From JBAPRR01 sp049281195 (GTDB taxonomy: Bacteria > Actinomycetota > Acidimicrobiia > Acidimicrobiales > CAVXTF01), in NCBI GenBank assembly GCA_049281195.1, contig JBAPRR010000285.1, positions 1 through 12,842 of the forward strand: a DNA stretch of 12,842 nucleotides. The letters are read 5' to 3'. The position numbers and the translations under genes are program-made. The notes under the pieces were generated by a model, which saw only the letters and a list, made by a program, of their open reading frames with translations, searched no databases and was not told the DNA's origin. Shown one piece after another: positions 6,638-12,265 of the stretch (position 1 is its first letter; each line of letters opens with the position of its first letter).

Positions 6638-7497
6638 GCGGATCCACAGGGACGGTGATCCTCGGGGGGCGTCCTGTCCATCGGGTCGGCTTCGGGGCGA
6701 TGCAGCTCCCGGGACGAGGAGTATTCGGCCCCCCGGCGGACAGACCGCAGGCGTTGGCCATCCTGCGCAAAGCCGTGGAGTCCGGCGTCGATCACATCGA
6801 CACCGCCCAGTTCTACGGCCCCGACGTATCGAACGAATTGATCCACGAGGCTCTGCACCCGTATCCGGCAGAGCTCGTATTGGTGTCGAAGGTGGGAGCC
6901 AGGCGCGACGACCAAGGGGGATGGCACGGGGCGCAACGGCCCGATGAGCTTCGCGCCGGCATCGAAGCCAACCTCAGTAGCCTCGAGCTGGATCAGGTTC
7001 CGGTTGTCAACCTCCGCCGCCATCCGGACACCGACGTCCCTTTCCACGAGCAGCTCGAAGCGATGAGGGGCTTCAGAGAGGAGGGACTGATCGGGGCCAT
7101 CGGTCTCAGCAACGTGACTGTGGACGAATACAAGGTGGCCCGATCCAGTTCCGAGATCGCATGCGTCCAGAACGCCTACAGCGTCGCAAACCGGCAAGAC
7201 CAACCACTTTTCGACGCATGTCGTGCCGACGGCGTCCCGTACGTGCCCTTCTTCCCCCTGGGCTCCGCGTTCGCACCGGCGAACCCGGTCCTGAACTCCG
7301 AAACGACCCTCGGCATCGCATCGCGGTTGGGAGCAACGCCGGCCCAGGTGGCGCTGGCTTGGCTCATGGCCAAGGCACCGACCGTGCTGCTCATTCCCGG
7401 AACCTCGAGCCTGACGCACCTGGAGGAGAATCTGGCAGCCGGTGCCCTGGAGCTGACCTCGTCGGATCTCGAGGCGCTCGACGCCATGGGTAGGTAG
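6634..7497 (+). CDS. Aldo/keto reductase-like protein, catalytic His replaced by Arg
   Basis: This is a 287-residue member of the aldo/keto reductase superfamily. Asp56 and Tyr61 are in HIDTAQFYG and Lys86 is in LVSKVG. The segment matching the neighbour's YQFHRPDP is VVNLRRHPDTDVP, which puts Arg128 where the catalytic His should be, with a His two residues on. The NADPH-binding tail (IPGTSSLTHLEENLAA) is intact. Loss of the His in other members alters rate or substrate preference without necessarily abolishing activity, so this is more likely a subfamily trait than decay. The ATG at 6634 was chosen because the family N-terminus (VGFGAM at residues 18-23) follows at the usual distance; the frame is open to 6112, but that part is antisense to the other reductase. 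No ribosome-binding site is seen. The acetyltransferase-like gene follows closely. Confidence 0.88.
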   Translation: MSGSTGTVILGGRPVHRVGFGAMQLPGRGVFGPPADRPQALAILRKAVESGVDHIDTAQFYGPDVSNELIHEALHPYPAELVLVSKVGARRDDQGGWHGAQRPDELRAGIEANLSSLELDQVPVVNLRRHPDTDVPFHEQLEAMRGFREEGLIGAIGLSNVTVDEYKVARSSSEIACVQNAYSVANRQDQPLFDACRADGVPYVPFFPLGSAFAPANPVLNSETTLGIASRLGATPAQVALAWLMAKAPTVLLIPGTSSLTHLEENLAAGALELTSSDLEALDAMGR

Positions 7498-7552
7498 CGC
7501 AGCCGCCGGGCTAGTGACGGCGCCCCCTACGCGGTCTGCAAACATCTCTCAG

Positions 7553-8317
7553 ATGGAACCACCCGACCGGTCGCCCGATTGGCTGGACGTCTTCACCGCT
7601 GCAGAAAGACCCGATCTGTGGCAACGTGCGCGAGAAGAAAGAACGTTCGAAGACGTTTGGCCGGTCTACAACAATCACGGCAACAACACCGGGCGCTATT
7701 TCAGCTCACTGTTTCCCAAGCACGCCCACCTGCAGATCCTGTTGGTCGATCGTCGTTCCGAGCGGTTGATCGCCCGGGGCCGGACGATTCCGGTCGAGTG
7801 GGACGGATCGATGGAGAACCTGCCCGCGGGCATCGATGAAGCGGGCCTGCACGCGATCGAGGAGTCCTGTCGTCCGAGCGCCCTGGCCGCCCTGGCCGCC
7901 GAAGTGGACCCTGACTATCAGGGCACCGGGCTCAGCAGTCTGGTTATAGCTTCGATGAGGTCGGTTGCCCAACAGGCGCGCCTTACGCCTCTGATCGCAC
8001 CCGTTCGGCCGAATTGGAAGGATCGCTATCCCCTCATCGCCATCGAGCGTTATGCCACTTGGGTACGCGATGACGGTCTGCCCTTCGATCCCTGGATGCG
8101 GGTCCATGCGCGACTCGGTGGGCGCATTCTCCGCGCCGCACCGCGGTCCCTGGAAATAACCGCTCCAGTCGACGACTGGCGAACGTGGACCGGAATGGAG
8201 TTTCCCGAAGACGGCACTTATGTCTTCCCGGCGGGACTTGCTCCGCTGGACGTCCAAGACGGTGTCGGTCGCTACTGGGAACCCAACGTGTGGATGGTCC
8301 ACGACATCGGCGCGTAG
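7553..8317 (+). CDS. GNAT-like acetyltransferase family protein
   Basis: This is a 254-residue soluble protein of an actinobacterial family usually annotated as GNAT N-acetyltransferase. It has the fold's core signature: LAAEVDPDYQGTGLSSLVI (about 114-131), with QGTGLS fitting the acetyl-CoA pyrophosphate loop. After it come the family-specific blocks LIAPVRPNWKDRYPL, IERYATWVRDDGLPFDPW, VHARLGGRIL and YWEPNVWMVH at the C-terminus. The family's substrate is not known to me. The start is ambiguous: GTG at 7514 gives 13 more residues and lies only 16 bases after the reductase stop, while ATG at 7553 begins closer to the usual family start. Neither has a good ribosome-binding site. It is probably co-transcribed with the preceding reductase and converges on the alpha/beta hydrolase. 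Confidence 0.85.
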   Translation: MEPPDRSPDWLDVFTAAERPDLWQRAREERTFEDVWPVYNNHGNNTGRYFSSLFPKHAHLQILLVDRRSERLIARGRTIPVEWDGSMENLPAGIDEAGLHAIEESCRPSALAALAAEVDPDYQGTGLSSLVIASMRSVAQQARLTPLIAPVRPNWKDRYPLIAIERYATWVRDDGLPFDPWMRVHARLGGRILRAAPRSLEITAPVDDWRTWTGMEFPEDGTYVFPAGLAPLDVQDGVGRYWEPNVWMVHDIGA

Positions 8318-8327
8318 GCACGCGCCG
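8308..8327. terminator. GC-rich hairpin between convergent genes
   Basis: CGGCGCGT (8308-8315) pairs perfectly with ACGCGCCG (8320-8327) around a four-base loop AGGC. It covers the stop codon of the acetyltransferase-like gene and lies a few bases from the stop of the facing hydrolase, where a shared bidirectional terminator would be expected. There is no T-run, so termination would be of the U-less kind reported for some actinobacteria. Confidence 0.5.
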
Positions 8328-8331
8328 TAGG

Positions 8332-9210
8332 TCAAGCCGCGATGATGGCGAGGATCTCGGCGAAATGCTCGAACAGACCGAAGTGTCCCTCACCGGGTTT
8401 GATGATCAAGCGCGAATCCGCCAGATGGTCGTGGAGCCATCCGGGGTGGCTCGCAGGAAGAAACCGATCGTCTTGTCCGTACCAGAGAAGTACCGGGCAC
8501 CCCACGAGTGACAGATCCACATCCCAATGGCCGAGCCACGACACGTTGTCCCATCCCGCCCCCTCTACGCCGGGTCGAAGCGACTCGCGCATCGAGGCGA
8601 TGACATGTGTGCCGATGACGGGATCCTCCATCAGCATCCGATCTGATTCGCTCAAATACGGCCCGAAGACAGCTGCGCCTCCAACGCCTTCGTCCGACAA
8701 AAGCGCCTCCCTCAACCGTGCGAATCCGTCACCGAATCTCTGCGCGGCCCCTTCCGGATCCTCGGGCAGACGAGCGGCCGCAGCGCGGTCACCATCACTC
8801 AGGTCATCCATCGATCCCGGAGCGAGCTGATACGGCGCCACTCCATCGGCCACTCCCACGTGCACCACCCGACCGTCACCGAGGGTGGCCGCCGCCAACG
8901 CGAAGGGCCCCCCGCCCGACAGCCCCAGCGTGGCGAAGATAACTATTCCGAGCTGGTCGGCGATTCCCCGGCTGTCACGGGCAATCGAATTGAGGCTGAA
9001 CGCCGCCGGATCTGACTTACCACAAGCGGGACGGTCGAAGGAAACCAGGCGGACGCTCTGCTCCGACGCGATGTCGTCGGCCAGGTCGATGTCCAACCTC
9101 GATGTCGGGGTTCCGTGAAAGTAGAGGACCGGTTTCCCGTCGGGATCTCCCACCTCGCGCACGCAGATGGTTCTCCCGTCGACGGTCAAACGCGAATCGA
9201 AGGGCGCCAT
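8332..9210 (-). CDS. Alpha/beta hydrolase
   Basis: This 292-residue protein has the alpha/beta hydrolase fold and probably hydrolyses an ester or similar bond in the cytoplasm; no signal peptide is visible. The oxyanion-side HG is in LYFHGTPTSR (His32-Gly33). The nucleophile elbow is GLSGGG with Ser98, the acid is Asp247 (or Asp248) in YGQDDRFLP, and the base is His276 in GEGHFGLFEH. The full triad with correct spacing argues for an active enzyme. A helical cap occupies about 125-225. Substrate cannot be inferred; it resembles the broad proline iminopeptidase/haloalkane dehalogenase-like group. The ATG at 9210 has only a weak upstream purine stretch. It lies 46 bases downstream of the DUF72 gene on the same strand, so co-transcription is possible. 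Confidence 0.9.
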   Translation of the reverse strand: MAPFDSRLTVDGRTICVREVGDPDGKPVLYFHGTPTSRLDIDLADDIASEQSVRLVSFDRPACGKSDPAAFSLNSIARDSRGIADQLGIVIFATLGLSGGGPFALAAATLGDGRVVHVGVADGVAPYQLAPGSMDDLSDGDRAAAARLPEDPEGAAQRFGDGFARLREALLSDEGVGGAAVFGPYLSESDRMLMEDPVIGTHVIASMRESLRPGVEGAGWDNVSWLGHWDVDLSLVGCPVLLWYGQDDRFLPASHPGWLHDHLADSRLIIKPGEGHFGLFEHFAEILAIIAA

Positions 9211-9256
9211 CCGACATGCATACTCGTTTCCACTGGGCTCTCAAACTATGGCGTTC

Positions 9257-10033
9257 TCAATCTGATGCGGGCTCCTCCGGAGCGGTCGTTCTGGTCGACT
9301 CGTAACCGTGGCGTTTGACGGCGAGACCGAGTTGATGGGCGTCTTTCGGAGCGCATGCGTTGACGTCATTGTTGAAGTAACAGAAGACGCTCTCTTCAGG
9401 GCTCCACAACGATGAGATCCTTTCGGCCCAGCGGTCGAGGGCCGCCCTTCCATAACTCGGCCTGGGCGAAGCAGTTCCCTCGTGGAAGCGGACATAACCC
9501 CAATGGGCGGTCCGCCAGAGCGGCGATTGACGATTGATCCTGTCCGTCAGACACAGAGCGGCCCCTTTCTCCTCCAGCAATGAGCGGACCTCTCCGACGA
9601 ACCACGACGAATGTCTCAACTCGACGGCCACCTTCACCGTGGCCGGAAAACAAGAGAGCGTTTCGGCCAGTCCATCGAGCGACAGAGACAATGTAGGAGG
9701 GAGCTGCAACAGGATCGGGCCGAGCTTGTGGCCAAGTCCTTGTGTGCTCTCGAGCAATCGCGCCACAGGCTCTTCGGGCGCGCGCAGCCTCCGCACGTGG
9801 GTAAGGAAGCGGCTGGCTTTCACGGTCATGACGAAATCGTCAGGAGTCTGTGAGGCCCAATCTTCGAACAGCGTCATTGAAGGAAGCTTGTAAAAGGCGC
9901 TGTTCGATTCCAGAGTCCGAAAACGTTGGGCATAGAAGTGCAGCCATCGAGCCTTGGGGAGGCTCTTCGGATAGAAGGCTCCCGAGGCCCAATCGGAGTA
10001 CTGCCACCCAGAGGTACCGATCATTACTGGCAC
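9257..10033 (-). CDS. DUF72 family protein (YecE-like)
   Basis: This 258-residue protein of the DUF72 family has a TIM-barrel-like fold and unknown biochemical role. Family blocks are easy to see: MIGTSGWQYSDW (4-15), ESNSAFYKLP (42-51), KASRFLTH (72-79), LGPILLQLPP (104-113), VELRHSSW (137-144), YVRFHEG (180-186) and YFNNDVNACAPKDA (219-232). The start was put at GTG 10033 because AGGA stands 6 bases upstream and the family begins only a few residues before IGTSGW; ATG at 10024 is the alternative. The open frame continues to 10204, but that part overlaps the sigma factor gene and its promoter and has no family match. Confidence 0.9.
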   Translation of the reverse strand: MPVMIGTSGWQYSDWASGAFYPKSLPKARWLHFYAQRFRTLESNSAFYKLPSMTLFEDWASQTPDDFVMTVKASRFLTHVRRLRAPEEPVARLLESTQGLGHKLGPILLQLPPTLSLSLDGLAETLSCFPATVKVAVELRHSSWFVGEVRSLLEEKGAALCLTDRINRQSPLWRTAHWGYVRFHEGTASPRPSYGRAALDRWAERISSLWSPEESVFCYFNNDVNACAPKDAHQLGLAVKRHGYESTRTTAPEEPASD

Positions 10034-10045
10034 CCGAGGTCCTCT

Positions 10046-10058
10046 ACCCTGCCAGGGT
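10046..10058. repeat. 13-bp palindrome before the DUF72 gene
   Basis: ACCCTG, one base, CAGGGT form a perfect dyad 12 bases upstream of the DUF72 start codon on the minus strand. It overlaps or adjoins the ribosome-binding region and could be a small operator or RNA hairpin. Confidence 0.3.
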
Positions 10059-10061
10059 CCC

Positions 10062-10101
10062 CACAACCAAACGTGTGATCTCGCATGGGTTTTCACAACC
10101 A
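10062..10101 (+). repeat. CACAACCA direct repeat, two copies
   Basis: CACAACCA occurs at 10062-10069 and 10094-10101, start to start 32 bases, about three helical turns. Both lie upstream of the candidate sigma factor promoter, on one face of the helix, so they could bind an activator. Eight-base repeats also arise by chance. Confidence 0.25.
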
Positions 10102-10116
10102 CACATTGAGAACATC

Positions 10117-10147
10117 TGTAACGATCACCCACTCCGGGACAGTTAAA
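10117..10147 (+). promoter_or_regulatory. Candidate ECF-type promoter before the sigma factor gene
   Basis: TGTAACGA (10117-10124), 12 bases, then GGACAGTTAAA (10137-10147). The same two blocks with the same spacing recur at 10643-10673 before the partner gene. GTAACGA and GTTAAA, 17 bases apart, have the layout of an ECF promoter (-35 with an AAC core, -10 with GTT). Transcription would then begin near 10153, where an ATG in frame with the sigma gene would give a leaderless message. Confidence 0.5.
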
Positions 10148-10719
10148 TGGTGATGGGTTCCGAGGCTGACTTCCGCGCCCTGTTCGACAAGGCCTATCCG
10201 GCACTGCGTCGTTATGCCTGGTATCGGAACCTCACCAAGGACGACGCCGAAGATCTGGTGGCGGGGACCTTCGAGGTTGCTTGGCGGCGCATTCAAGATG
10301 TTCCGAGAGACGATCCCATGCCCTGGCTCTACGCGGTCGCGCACAACCTGTGGCGCAATCATCTTCGATCCGCCGGCAGGCGTAGTGAGCTCATCCGGGT
10401 GTTGCCGCCGCCCGAACCTCGCGCAGATATAGCCGACGATGTCGTATCCGAGTCACGTCAATTGCGTGAGGCACTCGCCAAGCTGAGCGGTGACGACCAG
10501 GAACTGTTGATGCTGGTGGCTTGGGACGGGCTCTCTCCCTCCGAGGCTGCGGTCGTTCTCGGCTGCTCCCCGGTTGCGGCAAGAACACGTCTGCACAGGG
10601 CACGCAATCGACTGGCCTCACATCTCGGTGTTGATCTCCGGATGCAACGAGAGGACTCCTGCGGACAGTTAAACGAGGCAACTACCGATCACATGCCGGC
10701 GAGTGGAGGCAACATATGA
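10147..10719 (+). CDS. RNA polymerase sigma factor, ECF (sigma-70) family
   Basis: This 190-residue protein (188 if it starts at ATG 10153) redirects RNA polymerase to a small set of promoters. Region 2 runs from FRALFDKAYP through DAEDLVAGTFEVAWRR to PWLYAVAHNLWRNHLRS, binding core polymerase and the -10 element. Region 4 is at about 105-157, with the helix-turn-helix GLSPSEAAVVLGCSPVAARTRLHRARNRL recognising the -35 element. The last ~30 residues are a short non-conserved tail, without the SnoaL-type extension of some ECF groups. The candidate promoter's -10 ends at base 10147, so the second ATG at 10153 is the more likely start; I give the longer form. Its stop overlaps the start of the membrane protein by 4 bases (ATGA), the usual arrangement for a sigma factor and its controller. 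Confidence 0.92.
   Translation: MVMGSEADFRALFDKAYPALRRYAWYRNLTKDDAEDLVAGTFEVAWRRIQDVPRDDPMPWLYAVAHNLWRNHLRSAGRRSELIRVLPPPEPRADIADDVVSESRQLREALAKLSGDDQELLMLVAWDGLSPSEAAVVLGCSPVAARTRLHRARNRLASHLGVDLRMQREDSCGQLNEATTDHMPASGGNI
10643..10673 (+). promoter_or_regulatory. Second copy of the candidate ECF promoter element
   Basis: TGCAACGA (10643-10650), 12 bases, then GGACAGTTAAA (10663-10673), matching the element before the sigma gene at 18 of 19 block positions with identical spacing; the intervening 12 bases are unlike. It lies inside the 3' end of the sigma gene, 42 bases before the start of the membrane protein, where it could drive that gene separately. Confidence 0.45.
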
Positions 10720-11750
10720 CTGAATACAAGATCGAGGACCCCGTTCTCATCAAGCTCAGGGCCGCGCGCCCTGACTGGGAGGAGATCGTGCCCGTTGATC
10801 AAGATGACGAGGCGTTGGATCTGTGTGAGCGGATTCTCTGCATGGAGGTCGATACGTCCGTTACGTCGATGCGATTCCTCGGGCGTAGCGGCGACGGCAA
10901 ACATGGGACAACTCCGCGAGGAGTGCGAGGGGTCCGCGCCGCGTTCACGGGAGCCGCAGCAGCCCTTGTCGTCGTTCTCGTGATCATCGGAGCCGTGACG
11001 TCCGGAAGCTCCTCGTTGAAAGACGGCGTAGGCGGCATCCCCAACTCCGGGAACGGGAAGCCGACCGCGGTGCTCGATGCCAGTACCGTCGTCTACAAGA
11101 CCTCGGCGGCAATTGCACAAGCACGCGGAACCGGCATCGAGCACATACACGAGACGGACACGGGTGGACCGACAGGCAGTCTTACGGTTGATCTGTGGTA
11201 CTACGGCTCGGATTCACGGCTCGAGCTGTTCAGCACTCCGGGCGCACCGGGTATCGACGACTCGACCACGGTCGAAAACGGAGTGAGGGATTCGAGGCTG
11301 GTCAACTACTCCACTCGAACCTGGCGGCCCAGTGCGCAGTTTCCGATCACGGAGCTCTCCCAATTGGATGTGGCGAACCAGATCCGCAGTGGGCTCGCCG
11401 GAGGACTACTACACGTGATCGGCCGTACGACCCTCGATGGTGAACCGGCATTCGAACTGACCGGAGCCGGAGCGGCAGTTGCCGGAATCGCCACTTTCAT
11501 GCCGTTCGAGATCGCAAATTCGAATGTCCGGAGCACCCCCGGAGCGTCGGTGACACTGTTCGTCGACGCTACGACATACCTCCCGATCGAGAGAATCCTG
11601 AGGTTGCCGGGCGGCATGACCCAAACCGCCACTGTCACATGGCTCTCGCCGACCCCTCAGAATCTGAACCTCTTGACCGCCCAGATCCCTGCCGGGTTCA
11701 CCGAGTCGGCCGCTGCGCAACCGGCCACCAGGATTGAAGCCCACAGGTAG
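10716..11750 (+). CDS. Single-pass membrane protein, putative anti-sigma or partner of the ECF sigma factor
   Basis: This 344-residue protein has a cytoplasmic N-terminus of about 75 residues, one hydrophobic helix at about 76-95 (AAFTGAAAALVVVLVIIGAV) and an outer domain of about 250 residues. The topology is that of transmembrane anti-sigma factors. The N-terminal part has two cysteines (37 and 42, C-x4-C) but no HxxxCxxC zinc motif, so it is not a standard ZAS-domain anti-sigma. The outer domain ends in a beta-rich stretch (LFVDATTYLPIERILR, then TATVTWLSP, then TAQIPAGF) like the CU044_5270-type proteins often found beside actinobacterial sigma factors, and remotely like LolA/LppX lipid-binding folds. 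GGAGG sits 6 bases before the ATG, which overlaps the sigma gene stop (ATGA). Anti-sigma function is inferred from topology and position. It may instead be a sensor or target of the sigma factor. Confidence 0.8.
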   Translation: MTEYKIEDPVLIKLRAARPDWEEIVPVDQDDEALDLCERILCMEVDTSVTSMRFLGRSGDGKHGTTPRGVRGVRAAFTGAAAALVVVLVIIGAVTSGSSSLKDGVGGIPNSGNGKPTAVLDASTVVYKTSAAIAQARGTGIEHIHETDTGGPTGSLTVDLWYYGSDSRLELFSTPGAPGIDDSTTVENGVRDSRLVNYSTRTWRPSAQFPITELSQLDVANQIRSGLAGGLLHVIGRTTLDGEPAFELTGAGAAVAGIATFMPFEIANSNVRSTPGASVTLFVDATTYLPIERILRLPGGMTQTATVTWLSPTPQNLNLLTAQIPAGFTESAAAQPATRIEAHR

Positions 11751-11758
11751 GAAACGTC

Positions 11759-12190
11759 TCAGCCGAGGAACTTCTCGAGCAAAACCCGCAGACGGTCCTG
11801 ATCTTGTGGACTCAGGCTCCGTAGCATCGGCGAGACGAGGCCGGCGATCTCATGTGCGCCCTCGCGGCCCAGCCGCTTTCCTTCCGGGGTGAGGCTCACG
11901 TGGATCGCCCGACCATCCTCGTTGCTGGTTGTCCGGTGCACCAGTCCTCGCGCCACCGCCCGGTCGATCAACCCGCTGACAGAGGACCGATCGAGTCCGA
12001 GGAAGCTGGCGAGCTCGGCCATCTTCGGTTCACGATCGCGGAGGACCGCCATCGCTCGCAGCTGGGTGAGCGACATGTCGTGAGCCGCCGCCACCTGGCT
12101 CAATACAGCCGTCACCGCGAACGATGTCCTGACGAGGCTGTCGATCAGTTGGGAAGAGGGTTGATTGTCGACCTTCGCGATTGGCGGCAC
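11759..12190 (-). CDS. MarR family transcriptional regulator
   Basis: This is a 143-residue winged helix-turn-helix regulator, expected to act as a dimer and usually as a repressor released by phenolics, oxidants or drugs. The DNA-binding core is visible: LTQLRAMAVLRDREPKMAELASFLGLDRSSVSGLIDRAVARGLV (about 41-84), with recognition helix DRSSVSGLIDRAVARG, and the wing RTTSNEDGRAIHVSLTPEG (86-104). Helices at both ends form the dimer interface. There is no conserved Cys of the OhrR kind in the N-terminal region, so thiol oxidation sensing is unlikely. The start is GTG 12190, preceded at the right distance by TAGGTT (minus strand, complement of 12197-12202), so the transcript may be leaderless. 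It is divergent from the MDR oxidoreductase and shares its palindrome, implying control of both genes. Confidence 0.93.
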   Translation of the reverse strand: MPPIAKVDNQPSSQLIDSLVRTSFAVTAVLSQVAAAHDMSLTQLRAMAVLRDREPKMAELASFLGLDRSSVSGLIDRAVARGLVHRTTSNEDGRAIHVSLTPEGKRLGREGAHEIAGLVSPMLRSLSPQDQDRLRVLLEKFLG

Positions 12191-12225
12191 GTCGATAACC
12201 TAGCTTGCATTAGTTCGTACTCCCA

Positions 12226-12258
12226 TCTAATCTAGTTGGTAATCCCAACTAGATTAGA
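12226..12258. promoter_or_regulatory. Perfect 14-bp inverted repeat, candidate MarR operator
   Basis: TCTAATCTAGTTGG (12226-12239) is the exact reverse complement of CCAACTAGATTAGA (12245-12258), with a 5-base centre. It lies between the MarR gene and the oxidoreductase. TAGATT, in the right arm and repeated on the other strand, fits a -10 hexamer for the oxidoreductase, with ATG 10 bases beyond. A regulator bound here would block that promoter and probably the MarR promoter too. Being AT-rich in a GC-rich neighbourhood adds weight. Confidence 0.75.
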
Positions 12259-12265
12259 GGCCAGC

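Noticed and set aside
6607..7545. 312-codon open frame antisense to the second reductase
   Set aside because: It mirrors a complete aldo/keto reductase and shows no family motif of its own.
9262..9290. Short GCTCC/GGAGC hairpin near the end of the DUF72 gene
   Set aside because: A 5-bp stem with a 3-base loop inside coding sequence is expected by chance at this GC content.
10034..10204. N-terminal extension of the DUF72 protein
   Set aside because: It runs antisense into the sigma factor gene; the DUF72 core begins at IGTSGW and a good ribosome-binding site precedes GTG 10033.
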